A stretch of DNA of 64,000 bases, taken from contig NZ_CP143423.1 in the NCBI RefSeq assembly GCF_014337925.2, forward strand, positions 1,332,501 to 1,396,500. The letters run 5' to 3'. The DNA is from Roseobacter fucihabitans (GTDB lineage: Bacteria; Pseudomonadota; Alphaproteobacteria; Rhodobacterales; Rhodobacteraceae). Below, one piece after another: positions 1 through 8,844 of the stretch (the stretch's first letter is position 1; every line of letters begins with the position of its first letter). Position numbers and translations under genes: made by a program. The notes beneath the pieces were generated by a model. It saw nothing but the letters and a program-made list of their open reading frames with translations. It made no database searches and was not told the DNA's origin.

Positions 1-1078
1 ATCTATTGCGAACCAGCAAATGGTTGAAATCGCCCGAGCTTTGACCGTGGATGCCAAGGCGGTGATTTTCGATGAGCCCACCGCATCGCTGACTGACGCT
101 GAAAAGTCGGTGCTGTTCGATGTGATTGCCGACCTCAAGGCCGATGGCGTCGGGATCATCTATATTTCCCACCGGATGGAAGAGATCTTCAAGATCACCG
201 ACCGCATCAGTGTACTGCGCGACGGGCAGTATCAGGGCACGGTGAACACCAGTGAGTCAAACGAGGAATCCGTCACCCAGATGATGATCGGGCGAAAGCT
301 CGACCTCAGCCGCAATGCCGCACATCACGATCTTGGCGATGTGGCGCTGGATGTGCGCGGCCTGAGCTGCGGCAAACTCTACAGGGATATCAGTTTCGAG
401 GTCCGTCGGGGCGAGGTGGTCGGCTTTTACGGACTGGTGGGCGCGGGCCGCACGGAAATCGCTGAGACGCTTTTTGGTCTGCGCGATCCGTCGGCAGGGC
501 AGATTTTGCTTAACGGCGAAGAGGTGCGTATCACCTCCCCCGCCGACGCCATCGCACGCGGCATTTCGCTGGTGCCCGAAGACCGCAAAGGACAGGGGTT
601 GGTGTTGGGCATGAATTGCCGCGATAACATGACCCTGCCGCAGGTCGACGACCTGAAGGCGGGGCCGTTCGTGGCAGAGGGCGCAGAAATTGCGATCTTT
701 GACCAGTATCGCGACCGGCTGGATATCCGCACACCGGGCTGGAAACAGCAGGCCGGCAACCTGTCGGGCGGTAATCAGCAAAAGATCGTGATCGGTAAGT
801 GGCTGTCGATGCACCCCAACGTGCTGATCGTGGATGAGCCGACACGTGGGATCGACGTGGGCAGCAAATCCGAGATACACAAGCTGCTGCGCGAACTGGC
901 GGCCCAGGGCTACGCGGTGATGGTGATCAGTTCCGAAATGCCGGAGGTGCTGCACGTTTCTGACCGGATCGTCGCCATGTATTCGGGGCAGATCATGCGC
1001 ACCTTTACCTCTGAGGAGGTCACCGAGGATAACCTCATTCAAGCGATTTCCGGCATTACACCCGGTCAGGCTGCCTGA
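1..1078 (+). CDS. Sugar ABC transporter ATP-binding protein (RbsA/MglA type), 5' end outside window
   Basis: This is the ATPase of a CUT2-type sugar importer, a cytoplasmic protein with two nucleotide-binding domains in one chain. The reading frame is open from base 2 (SIANQQMVEIARAL), so the true start lies upstream of the window. The visible part begins just before the Walker B of domain 1 (VIFDEPTASL). Domain 2 has the degenerate P-loop GLVGAGRTE, the signature LSGGNQQK and the Walker B VLIVDEPTRGID, as is normal for RbsA-like proteins. Its stop shares one base with the start of the next gene, so the two are translationally coupled. The sugar cannot be told from the sequence; the ThuA and dehydrogenase neighbours suggest a sugar or sugar-acid pathway. 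Confidence 0.93.
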   Translation, partial: SIANQQMVEIARALTVDAKAVIFDEPTASLTDAEKSVLFDVIADLKADGVGIIYISHRMEEIFKITDRISVLRDGQYQGTVNTSESNEESVTQMMIGRKLDLSRNAAHHDLGDVALDVRGLSCGKLYRDISFEVRRGEVVGFYGLVGAGRTEIAETLFGLRDPSAGQILLNGEEVRITSPADAIARGISLVPEDRKGQGLVLGMNCRDNMTLPQVDDLKAGPFVAEGAEIAIFDQYRDRLDIRTPGWKQQAGNLSGGNQQKIVIGKWLSMHPNVLIVDEPTRGIDVGSKSEIHKLLRELAAQGYAVMVISSEMPEVLHVSDRIVAMYSGQIMRTFTSEEVTEDNLIQAISGITPGQAA

Positions 1079-1959
1079 TGCGCATCGGTTTTGCAGGGCT
1101 GGGCCGGATGGGTGTGCCCATGGCGCATAATCTCGCGAGGGCTGGATTTGCCTTATCCGTTTGGAACAGGACGCAGAACAAGGCGCAGGCGCTGGTTGAA
1201 CAAACGGGATGCAGCCTTGCCGCCACGCCGCGTGCGCTCGCAGAAGCTTCGGATGTTATCGTCACTATGTTGGCCGATGACCTCTCGTCGCAAGCCGTGC
1301 ATTTCGGCACGGATGGGATATTCGCGGCTGATGGCATGCGCACCGTGATCGAGATGGGCACGATGAGCCCGGATCACATCAAAGCCTTGGCGCAATCCGC
1401 CCCGCCCGAGGTCACGATTATCGACGCACCGGTGTCAGGCGCGACGCAAGCGGCCGCGGGCGCGCAACTGCTCGTGATGGCCGGATGCACCCAGGAAAGC
1501 GCCATGCCGCACATGCCGATCTTTGATGCGATGAGCAAGCAGACCATATGCCTCGGTAGCCTTGGCGCCGGTGCGGTCATGAAACTCTCGATCAATGCGT
1601 TGATCCACGGCCTGAACCAAACGGTCTCCGAAGCGCTGACACTGGTTGAGGCCGCAGGCATTTCCACAAAGACCGCGTTCGATGTCATCGAATCCAGCGC
1701 AGCCGCAGCGCCGATGCTGAAATACCGCCGCCCGCTCTATCTGGATGAGGCCGCACATGAGGTGACGTTCACTGTGGCGCTGGCCCGCAAGGATATGCAG
1801 GTAACAGCAGATCTGGCAGACCAACTTGGCGTCGCCCTGCCTCAGGGACGCGAGACGCTCGCGCTGCTGCGCTCTGCAGAAGCCAGCGGCTACGGGTCAC
1901 GCGATATGGCGTCGATGCTGAACTACATGCGAAAATACATGCGAAAGGGCGCAACATGA
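1078..1959 (+). CDS. NAD(P)-dependent oxidoreductase, 3-hydroxyisobutyrate dehydrogenase family
   Basis: A 293-residue beta-hydroxyacid dehydrogenase, the full length usual for the family. It opens with the Rossmann motif GLGRMGVPMAHNLARAGF. The substrate-binding motif DAPVSGATQAA follows near residue 120, and the catalytic lysine lies in GAVMKLSINALI near residue 170. Family members oxidise 3-hydroxyisobutyrate, tartronate semialdehyde or related hydroxy acids with NAD(P). The start overlaps the stop of the sugar ABC ATPase (TGATG), and the stop overlaps the ThuA start (ATGA), so this is an internal gene of a catabolic operon. The exact substrate is unknown. Confidence 0.92.
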   Translation: MRIGFAGLGRMGVPMAHNLARAGFALSVWNRTQNKAQALVEQTGCSLAATPRALAEASDVIVTMLADDLSSQAVHFGTDGIFAADGMRTVIEMGTMSPDHIKALAQSAPPEVTIIDAPVSGATQAAAGAQLLVMAGCTQESAMPHMPIFDAMSKQTICLGSLGAGAVMKLSINALIHGLNQTVSEALTLVEAAGISTKTAFDVIESSAAAAPMLKYRRPLYLDEAAHEVTFTVALARKDMQVTADLADQLGVALPQGRETLALLRSAEASGYGSRDMASMLNYMRKYMRKGAT

Positions 1960-2660
1960 AAGCGGTTCTCTTTGTCGGTGGTTGGGAAGGCCATGCACCC
2001 ACGGCCTTTGCCGACTGGTACAAGGTCCTGTTGGAAGACAGCGGGTTCAACGTCGATGTCTACGATACAATGGAACCCCTGGAACGGCCCGCCGATTTGG
2101 CAGATGTCGACCTGATCACACCGATCTGGTCCTCCGCGCGCTCCGGTCACCGTGAAGAGTTTGGCAATATGACCAAACAGCAGGAAGACGGTCTGCTGAA
2201 GCTTATTGGGGATGGCTGCGGGATCGCGGGCTGGCACGGGCATATGGGGGACGCCTTTCGTGACCGCCCCACCTATCATTTTCTGATTGGCGGCCAGTTT
2301 GTCGCTCATCCCCCCGGTTGGCCGGATAATCTTCAGCCGCGCGAAGATTACATCGATTATGATGTCACGATCTGCAAGCCGCACGATCCGATTGTGCAAG
2401 GCATCGGGAGCTTTCGACTGACGTCGGAGCAATATTACATGCTGGTGGACCCCTCAAACCAGGTGCTGGCCACCACGACTTTCTCCGGTGATCATCTGTG
2501 GTGGATCGAAGGCACTGTGATCCCGGTGGTATGGACGCGCCGCTGGGACAAGGGGCGGGTGTTCTATTGCTCCATCGGCCACGAACTGGACGACCTCAAG
2601 GTTCCGCAAGTTACCGAAATCATCCGCCGTGGGAGTCTTTGGGCCGCCGCAGGCAGGTAA
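1956..2660 (+). CDS. ThuA domain-containing protein
   Basis: A 234-residue protein of the ThuA-like class I glutamine-amidotransferase-fold family. Named members act in trehalose or related disaccharide catabolism in rhizobia, though the reaction is not settled. Seen here: an N-terminal beta strand MKAVLFVGGWEGHAP, the central GIAGWHGHMGDAF segment where family members place the nucleophile elbow, and the C-terminal GRVFYCSIGHELDD typical of ThuA. It overlaps the preceding dehydrogenase by ATGA and is the last intact gene of the left-edge sugar operon. Confidence 0.9.
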   Translation: MKAVLFVGGWEGHAPTAFADWYKVLLEDSGFNVDVYDTMEPLERPADLADVDLITPIWSSARSGHREEFGNMTKQQEDGLLKLIGDGCGIAGWHGHMGDAFRDRPTYHFLIGGQFVAHPPGWPDNLQPREDYIDYDVTICKPHDPIVQGIGSFRLTSEQYYMLVDPSNQVLATTTFSGDHLWWIEGTVIPVVWTRRWDKGRVFYCSIGHELDDLKVPQVTEIIRRGSLWAAAGR

Positions 2661-2714
2661 GGCAGGCAGGCCAGACTGGCGAAATCTTTCACTATTTGAA
2701 GGTAAGAAAAACCC

Positions 2715-2935
2715 ATGAAACTTCTCCGCTATGGCGCACCCGGGGCCGAAAAGCCGGGCTTGCTCGACACATCAGGTCGCGTGCGCGATCTGTCGGATAG
2801 GGTTGCTGATATCGCTGGCGATGCTCTGCGGCCCGCTGCGCTGAAAGCTTTGAAGGATATCGATATTGATGCACTTCCCGTGGTGGAGGGCACGCCCAAC
2901 ACGTATCACACCAATCACTTGGAAGAATATGACTG
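2715..2935 (+). pseudogene. Fumarylacetoacetate hydrolase family protein, 5' fragment
   Basis: The start MKLLRYGAPGAEKPGLLDT and the following 70 or so residues match the N-terminal domain of FAH-family hydrolases, which cleave diketo acids in sugar-acid and aromatic catabolism. Similarity ends after VVEGTPN near base 2935. The catalytic domain (normally another 200 residues) is missing, and the frame runs on in unrelated sequence to a stop at 3047. The fragment follows thuA in operon order, so it was probably the last enzyme of that pathway before a deletion or insertion removed its 3' part. The breakpoint coordinate is an estimate from where family-like sequence stops. Confidence 0.75.
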
Positions 2936-3257
2936 CAGCCGCGAGTTGGCCGAGAATAACTGCAGGCCAGATCAGACCAAATTGTGCGTCGAAGTGCTTT
3001 TGCGGCCCGAAGGAAACGAGGGCCAGGGTGGCAGCCAGCATTGCTAAGGTTCTACCAGTGACTGTCGCGAGGGGCTGCATAGAGGTGGTCGACAAAGCAA
3101 TAGACATCGAGGCCCCCAGAAAAGGCGCGATCCCGAAAAGAGGTGTGGCGACAGGCGGGTGCGGTTCGATTCCTGCGTAATGCGCTGACAGCATGATCAG
3201 TTGAAGCAGAATTAGGGTGGAGAATGCTGCCGCTACGTGCCGTTCGTTATGGGTCAT
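2772..3257 (-). CDS. Small predicted membrane protein, unknown function, C-terminus probably chimeric
   Basis: I do not recognise a family. The start at 3257 is chosen because GGAGG stands a few bases upstream. About 160 residues follow, with an N-terminal hydrophobic helix (AAFSTLILLQLIML) and two or three further hydrophobic stretches (GIAPFLGASMSIAL, TLAMLAATLALVSF, VILGQLAAAVIFFQVIGV), which suggests four membrane segments. The last 50 or so residues are read from the strand opposite the truncated FAH gene, so the native end was probably lost at the same junction. It is transcribed divergently from the TetR gene that starts at 3350 and may be its target. Confidence 0.5.
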   Translation of the reverse strand: MTHNERHVAAAFSTLILLQLIMLSAHYAGIEPHPPVATPLFGIAPFLGASMSIALSTTSMQPLATVTGRTLAMLAATLALVSFGPQKHFDAQFGLIWPAVILGQLAAAVIFFQVIGVIRVGRALHHGKCINIDILQSFQRSGPQSIASDISNPIRQIAHAT

Positions 3258-3285
3258 TTTGAAGCCTCCAAAAGCGTACTTTCTA

Positions 3286-3307
3286 TTACGGTGGTATTTA
3301 TTCGTAA
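3286..3307. promoter_or_regulatory. Candidate TetR operator between divergent genes
   Basis: An inverted repeat TTACG-N12-CGTAA lies in the 92-bp gap between the membrane-protein gene and the TetR gene. This is where an autoregulated divergent TetR site would be expected. The assignment rests on position and symmetry only. Confidence 0.35.
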
Positions 3308-3349
3308 TTTGAGTTACGGTTACTGTCAACAAGTCGGAGGACAATAGTT

Positions 3350-3949
3350 TTGCGCGAAGAAAAACGGACGCAACGCCAGCAACAGATCGAAAACGCCGCC
3401 TACCAGGTCCTTGAAGCCAAGGGGTACAGCGGCACATCGATGCTTGATATCGCCAAGCAGGCAAAGGCATCCAACGAGACACTTTACAACTGGTACGGCG
3501 GCAAACAGGGGCTGTTTCAAGCCTTGGTCACGCGTAACGCGGATGAGGTAAAAACGCATCTGCAAGCCGAATTGAAATCCGACAATGACGCCTTGTCGAT
3601 CCTTAGCGCACTGGGACCGAAACTGTTGACGCTTCTGACCGGTGACAGGTCGGTTGCCCTAAACAGGGCGGCTGCCGCTGACAGCAGCGGCGAGTTGGGC
3701 GCGACGTTGTCAAGGGCAGGGCGTGAAGCCGTGTTTCCTTTGCTTGAGCAAGTCTTGCTGCGTGCCAAAGATGAGGGAAAGTTGCACTTTGACCACTCCG
3801 GTGAGGCCGTTGGGCTTTATCTTGACCTTTTGCTAGGGGATCAGCAAATCCGACGCGTCATCGGTCGCCTGCCCGTGCCATCCAAGACCTTTATCGCCGA
3901 CCGATCAAGCCGCGCCGTCTCGCACCTCCGTACCCTGCTGGGCGCCTAA
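3350..3949 (+). CDS. TetR/AcrR family transcriptional regulator
   Basis: A 199-residue one-component regulator. The N-terminal helix-turn-helix is clear: residues 10-55 include IENAAYQVLEAKGYSGTS, then ETLYNWYGGKQGLFQAL. The C-terminal ligand domain is of the AefR-like/TetR_C type. The start is taken as TTG at 3350, supported by CGGAGG at 3335-3340; there is no better ATG before the HTH. The next gene encodes a chorismate-mutase-like enzyme 23 bp downstream, so the pair is probably co-transcribed. The ligand is unknown. Confidence 0.88.
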   Translation: MREEKRTQRQQQIENAAYQVLEAKGYSGTSMLDIAKQAKASNETLYNWYGGKQGLFQALVTRNADEVKTHLQAELKSDNDALSILSALGPKLLTLLTGDRSVALNRAAAADSSGELGATLSRAGREAVFPLLEQVLLRAKDEGKLHFDHSGEAVGLYLDLLLGDQQIRRVIGRLPVPSKTFIADRSSRAVSHLRTLLGA

Positions 3950-3972
3950 AACATTTCGAAAAGGAGCCCCAA

Positions 3973-4275
3973 ATGGAAACACTTTTACCGCCCAAGAACT
4001 GCCGCTCAATGGCTGAGCTAGGGGTTCAAATAGACACGATCGACGTCAAGCTGATCGAAGTGTTGGCAATAAGATCAGACTACATTGACCGCGCCGTGGA
4101 CCTGAAGATAGTCGAAGGCTTGCCCGCCCGCACCACCGACCGTGTAGCGGAGGTTTTGGACAGGGTCAGCGCCGCTGCGGCTGATCAAGGGATGGATCCA
4201 GCCCTCGCCCGAACGATTTGGTCTGAGCTGATCGAGCGGTCCATCCAGCGCGAAATCAAGGAACTCGGTTCGTAA
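3973..4275 (+). CDS. Chorismate mutase (AroQ/PchB-like)
   Basis: A 100-residue all-alpha AroQ-class chorismate mutase. Members convert chorismate to prephenate or, as PchB, also split isochorismate to salicylate and pyruvate. Seen: DTIDVKLIEVLAIRSDYIDRA (the family's Arg in helix 1 after a conserved Asp/Leu pattern), ARTTDRVAEVLDRV and the C-terminal IWSELIERSIQREI. The length fits a stand-alone PchB-like protein. AAGGAG stands a few bases before the ATG. No siderophore or aromatic biosynthesis genes are adjacent, so the physiological reaction is open. Confidence 0.85.
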   Translation: METLLPPKNCRSMAELGVQIDTIDVKLIEVLAIRSDYIDRAVDLKIVEGLPARTTDRVAEVLDRVSAAAADQGMDPALARTIWSELIERSIQREIKELGS

Positions 4276-4285
4276 ACCCGAAGCA

Positions 4286-5121
4286 TCAGAGTGTGATATG
4301 ACACGCCGTACCGAACACGCGGATCGAAGACCCAAGGGTATCGCTCAGCGCTACGTAAATGTTCGAAGGTGCCCCCATATCGTCGCCTTGCCGGATCGTG
4401 AAAGCACTCCCATGAGGCCACCCTGCATCGCGCAAATAACCTGCAAAAACCGGCGGCGGTAGCACCGTTCGCGGGGCCTTCGAGAGCCCCACCAGAGGCA
4501 AACGCGTGACGCCATCAAAAAGCTGATCATCGGCGATATGCACCAGCATAATCGTGACCAGCGCATGCTGCCGCATGACTTTGCGCCCGACATCCAAATC
4601 ATACGCCATTACCGCAAGGCGCGCGCGATCTTTCAACGCCAAGACAAAGTGGTCCGCGCCACCCTGAATACGGGCGGGAGGCAACCGGTCATCAAGATCG
4701 ACGCGGGTGAAACCCAACAGCGCCAGCGCATCATCGCATTCCTCAGCACTGGCCTGGCTGCTGTGCTTGGACGGCGATGCGAGGGTCACAGTCATACCGT
4801 CACTGCTTTCGCGAGCTTCAACGGTAATCTCGGCGTCGTTCAGTTTCAGCGCGAAGATGCCTGCACCCTGTCGCTGCCCCAAGGCCGCGCCAAGTGCGAT
4901 GCTCGCATGCCCGCAAAACGGCACTTCGGATTCGGGCGAGAAATAGCGCACCCTCCAGCCATTGTCTTTGGCCGGCACGGCAAAGGCGGTCTCAGAATAC
5001 CCGACTTCGGCGGCGATGCGCGCCATCTTGCCTCTGCCGGTGGCGCGTCAAGCAGGACAACACCTGCGGGGTTACCCTCTTCATCTTCGTAACTAAAAGC
5101 GGCAATACTTTGAATGTGCAT
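4286..5121 (-). pseudogene. PhzF-family isomerase, single-base frameshift
   Basis: PhzF-fold proteins are about 280-residue isomerases or epimerases. The N-terminus MHIQSIAAFSYEDEEGNPAG starts at 5121. After VVLLDAPPAE the family sequence jumps to another frame at MARIAAEVGYSETAFAVPA (5026 and below) and continues to the normal end. Reading GAGGCAAG followed by ATGGCG shows that one base is missing at about 5027-5034. Otherwise the gene is nearly complete, including GHASIALG and the glycine-rich end. The 3' part could be expressed only from the internal ATG at 5026. A sequencing error would look the same, but the divergent regulator is also broken, which favours real decay. Confidence 0.82.
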
Positions 5122-5160
5122 TCTCGTTTCCCTTGAAATTTGAGCTGAGCGGCAATTTAA

Positions 5161-5200
5161 TCCCTGAATCCCTGAATCCCTGAATCCCTGAATCCCTGGT
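5161..5200. repeat. Octamer tandem repeat (TCCCTGAA x5)
   Basis: Five consecutive copies of TCCCTGAA (the last reads TCCCTGGT) occupy 40 bp in the 151-bp gap between the divergent phzF and lrp pseudogenes. Such short tandem repeats can change copy number by slippage and alter promoter spacing. Confidence 0.9.
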
Positions 5201-5272
5201 TGTATCGGCGATACCGCAAGCAAAAAGCCCAATATATTTTCGGAATGAACGTAAAGAGCAGGACGGGCTTTC

Positions 5273-5709
5273 ATGGCAAAATCACTCGACAAAACCGACC
5301 GCCAAATCATCGCAGCCCTTGATGCAGACGGGCGTGCCACATTGTCCGAGATCGGCGCGTTGGTTGATCTGTGAGGCCCCGCAGTTGGTGAACGGATACG
5401 CCGCCTGCGCGACACTGGCGTGATCGAAGGGTTCACCTTGCGCATCGATCCAGCCGCCCTTGGCTATACGCTGGAGGCAATTGCGCGCATCAAATCGCGT
5501 TCAAGGCAGGTGCATATCGTTGAGCAAATGATCCGTGATGAGCCCGGTTTCATTGCCTGCGACAGGGTCTGATGAACGTCGGGGAGCTGGATGGTATTCT
5601 GCTCCCGCTGTATGAGGGGGCAGAGACGCGTACCTCAATCGTCAAATCCTCGCTTCTGCGCTATAGAATGCCGGACCTTTCGCCAACCGATCAGAAAGAC
5701 AAAACATGA
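5273..5709 (+). pseudogene. Lrp/AsnC family regulator, interrupted
   Basis: The frame starts MAKSLDKTDRQIIAALDADG and shows the Lrp-type winged HTH: LSEIGALVDL, then a TGA where the family has Ser, then GPAVGERIRRLRDTGVIEGF. The ligand-binding RAM domain follows (DPAALGYTLEAIARIKSR, EPGFIACDRV). A second stop at 5571 sits where about 12 residues of the usual GDDCFVA segment are missing. The frame then resumes GELDGILLPLYEGAETRTS to a natural end at 5709, overlapping the next start by ATGA. One nonsense change plus a small deletion make it a pseudogene. It lies divergent to phzF, a common arrangement of regulator and target. Confidence 0.82.
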
Positions 5710-6905
5710 GCCTTGATGCTGCCCCACTTTTCACCCCGCTAGAGTTGCCATGTGGAGTGGTCTTGCCCAACCGTCTGGCCAAAGCGGCAATGTCGGATTC
5801 GCTTGGCGACGGGATAGGCAATCCGACCACGGCACAGATGCGGCTGTACGAACGTTGGGCCGAGGGCGGGGTCGCCTTGTCGATCATTGGCGAGGTTCAG
5901 GGACATCCAAACTTCGCAGAAAAACCGGGCAATCTGGTTTTGACCGAAGATGCAAATCTGGATGCCTTTCGCAAGCTCGCACAAAGAGGCGCGGGAGACG
6001 CAACGCAGCTTTGGCTGCAACTGGGGCATGCCGGTGCGATGACCCATCCCCCAATCGGCACCCCAAAAGGGCCAAGCGCGCTTTATCTGCCGGGGTTGAA
6101 ATGTGATGCCCTGAGCGGTGGGGAAATTGCCATGCTGCCCGATATGTTCGCGAAGACTGCGCGTCTTGCACGGGATCTTGGGTTTGGCGGCGTGGAAATT
6201 CACGCGGCTCATGGTTTCCTGCTCAGCCAATTTCTGTCTCCGCTGTTCAATAAACGCACGGATGCCTATGGTGGGCCCATCACCAACCGTATGCGCCTTT
6301 TGTTTGAGGTCATTGATGCCGTTCGAGGCGCGGTAGGGCCGTCTTTCCCGGTTGGGGTCAAGGTGAACTCAACGGATCAGCTTGAGGGTGGTCTGCGAAC
6401 TGAGGATTCACTGGCGGTGGTAGCGGCGCTGGATGGCACATCAGTAGACCTGATCGATATCAGCGGCGGCACATATTTTCCCGGAGCAGTATCTGCCTCT
6501 GACGCAACGGGGTCAGGTGCTTACTTTCTTGACTTCGCAGCATCTGCGCGCGGCAAAACACGCGTCCCCCTCATGGTGACGGGCGGCTTCAAAACCCGCG
6601 CGCAGGCCATTGAGGCGGTTGTCAGCGGCAAAGCCGATGTCGTTGGCCTGGCGCGCAGCCTCGTGCTTGATCCGGATTTACCGCGCCGCTGGCAGCCCGC
6701 AGGTTTCGCACAGCAAGGTGACATCACCTTACCCCGCTTTGACGCGCCACCCGAAGGTGGCATCACGGCGTGGTACACCATGCGTCTGACCGCACTTGGC
6801 GAAGATCATGAAGGATACAATATTGATCTCCCGGCGGCTGTGACGGCCTATAATGACCGCGATGCCGAACGCACCGGTCGATGGCGTGTCCGTTTCAATA
6901 CCTGA
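5706..6905 (+). CDS. NADH:flavin oxidoreductase (Old Yellow Enzyme family)
   Basis: A 399-residue FMN TIM-barrel oxidoreductase. Seen: N-terminal PLELPCGVVLPNRLAKAAMSD; the active-site strand VEIHAAHGFLLSQFLSPLFN with the HxxH-type substrate-binding histidines; NKRTDAYGGP, typical of the OYE/2,4-dienoyl-CoA-reductase FMN domain; and the phosphate-binding LMVTGGFKTRAQA and ADVVGLARSLVLDPDLP. There is no Fe-S or second Rossmann domain, unlike the TMADH-like proteins further on. Members reduce activated alkenes of quinones, nitro-compounds or enoyl-CoAs. It follows the lrp pseudogene with an ATGA overlap. The frame is intact. Confidence 0.9.
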   Translation: MSLDAAPLFTPLELPCGVVLPNRLAKAAMSDSLGDGIGNPTTAQMRLYERWAEGGVALSIIGEVQGHPNFAEKPGNLVLTEDANLDAFRKLAQRGAGDATQLWLQLGHAGAMTHPPIGTPKGPSALYLPGLKCDALSGGEIAMLPDMFAKTARLARDLGFGGVEIHAAHGFLLSQFLSPLFNKRTDAYGGPITNRMRLLFEVIDAVRGAVGPSFPVGVKVNSTDQLEGGLRTEDSLAVVAALDGTSVDLIDISGGTYFPGAVSASDATGSGAYFLDFAASARGKTRVPLMVTGGFKTRAQAIEAVVSGKADVVGLARSLVLDPDLPRRWQPAGFAQQGDITLPRFDAPPEGGITAWYTMRLTALGEDHEGYNIDLPAAVTAYNDRDAERTGRWRVRFNT

Positions 6906-6970
6906 AGCCGACTCGATTGTGCGTCGTATCGAATGCTTGCCATACGGATATTTACTGCCATTCTGGACCG

Positions 6971-7468
6971 CTACACTGATGAAGCAGTATTCTTAGCGTC
7001 GGAGATGAAGATATGGCTGTGGTGCGGTGGCAAGATTGGAACGGTAATGGGCTTGAGCATTGCTGCTGTCATGAAAACGCCGAGGGTTTGGTTCTTGAGG
7101 GCGTTGTCGCCGGGACCCGCCATGGGGCATATGGCGGGCACTACCTTGTCCGCGATATCAAACGTCTTGATGCTCTTCAGAACCTGGGTCTTGGTCCGGC
7201 CGATCTGTTTGTTGCTTTCTTGGACATACCTATCGATGGCATCGGCCAAGGTCGGTGTCTTCTTACTTTTCGGTCGAGTTTTGAGCTCATCAAAGGCACC
7301 GGGTCGTGCAAGACTTTCTTCGCGATTTTCGATCCATGCCGCAGCAGTTGATCTGCGCTCGAATGTCTGACTTTCGCGAAGTAAGATTTTACCTTGCCGC
7401 ATCACTGAGATTTGAGCGAGTCAAGCTATGGTGCCATTCTTGCGACGACGTTTTGTGATGGTTCCCAT
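6971..7468 (-). pseudogene. Tyrosine integrase, N-terminal remnant
   Basis: From an ATG at 7468 the minus strand reads MGTITKRRRKNGTIA, a stop (TGA), then RQGKILLRESQTFERRSTAA and TLADAIDRYVQESNKQIGRT. This is the arm-binding and core-binding region of a common proteobacterial phage/ICE integrase. Family-like sequence fades at about 7145, and the catalytic domain is absent. It marks the left side of an accessory region, although it is not the same integrase type as the one at 22.6-23.7 kb. Confidence 0.7.
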
Positions 7469-8589
7469 GATTTACAACAGGGCCTTTCATTTTAAAACAC
7501 GTGTCGTAAATATACCAGATAATGGGCCTAAATGGCAAGATATCGAACATAGACGAACTTGAAAACTTGGGGCTAAGTATTTGAAAAGGCGGTAAAATCG
7601 CAGATTGGCGTAAGTAGCAGATTATCCGTGGCTCCGATGATGGATTGGACGGATACGTTATAAAAATCAATAGATTGCAGGTCGGCGTGTGCCCTTTGTG
7701 TTCACTTTTTGATCGTAAAATCTCGCGTTCTGGCGGACTGTCGACGAAGTCCGCGTCTGCTGGCAAAAGAATTGGAACGACACACACTTCAAACATATGG
7801 GACGGACTAAGTGGAGCGGCGGGCCGTCATTGGCACTCAAGCGCGTCTCCAAAAATGTCGACGAAATTGGCTCAGCCAAAACCTGCCGCGCCAGACTTTC
7901 GGCACAAAAAAATTGCTTTGCGCTCAATCCTGCTGTCTCGCATCAAACAAACAGTTTTGACTACGTAAAACCGTTGATTTTAGCACCTCCGAGGATCTTG
8001 TTCGAAGGAGAGGAAGGACGCGCATTTTGCCGAAAGTGATCTCCGAAGACCCGCTGCACAGTGTTCTGATCGATGACTACGAAAGTGAGGTGGACTGCAA
8101 AAACGGTATCGAGAAACGGCACAACAGCTGGTACGGTGCTCGCACTATTCGCGCCGTCACTTTGTATAGCATCTGCGACAAGACTTTGGTCACCAAGGAG
8201 CCTGTTCAGGCCGCGCGAGTTCAAGACGATCTTTGGCCTGTGAGTTTCCTCGATGAGATAGGCTGCAAGACCGCCAACATCCCGCTCGAACATGGCGCAC
8301 GCGAGCGTCATGCTGCATCTGAACGGATGCGCATGAAATTGCACGGCGCGAAACGACAGGGAAACCGGGCACTTGCCGGTGTTTGAGGTGCGGTTGGATG
8401 GTGAGTACGATGGGTGCGGCCGAGGCAGAACAATAGAACGTGCTAGCCATCTGCGCGAACGGCGCAGCGGCATCGCAGGCACTCAGGTCGTTCAGCACGG
8501 TTACGCTAAGCGTCGGAACCGTCCGCTAAACCCATCTAAATAAGAGAGCAATATTAGTGTTTTGCTGCCAAGTGAAAACTGCCGGCGCG
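7469..8589. other. Non-coding or heavily degraded stretch
   Basis: Only short frames of atypical composition occur on either strand here. None has a recognisable motif, a convincing ribosome-binding site or operon context. It lies between two remnants of mobile genes and is best read as debris. Confidence 0.55.
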
Positions 8590-8801
8590 GCTTAAATTTC
8601 TTGTCCCCACGCAGTAGAGTGCCGACGGATGAAGCCGTCAAGAAGGCATTCAAGAGTTGGAAGCGGGCGGAATGCCTGTCCGCCCACCGGTTCATGAACC
8701 TTGAAAATGTGTGCGAAAAGTTGGAGGATTTCAATGGAGACCACAATCGGGGATCAACCCACAGCGTCATGAGGGACACGGTCACGGTGATTGGCAGTTA
8801 G
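8590..8801 (+). pseudogene. IS3-family (IS407-like) transposase C-terminal remnant
   Basis: The plus-strand translation contains VPTDEAVKKAFKSWKRAECL, SAHRFMNLENVCEKLEDFNG and an HS motif near the end. It can be laid over the end of IS3-family OrfB proteins (consensus PTDNAFIEAFN, RAECLNAHWF, DAREKLEDWRRDYN, RPHSAIG). The DDE glutamate position and surroundings are altered, and nothing upstream continues the gene. It is a dead fragment. Confidence 0.6.
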
Positions 8802-8844
8802 TTTAAGGGCGCGATAACTGAAAACACACATTCTGGAGTATTAC

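Noticed and set aside
5161-5200. CRISPR-like repeats
   Set aside because: The repeat unit is 8 bp with no spacers; a simple tandem repeat. No CRISPR array or cas gene is visible in the window.
7961-8482. Minus-strand 173-codon frame and the opposing plus-strand frame at 8027-8386
   Set aside because: No motif, RBS or context; the surroundings are debris, and both frames have unlikely composition.
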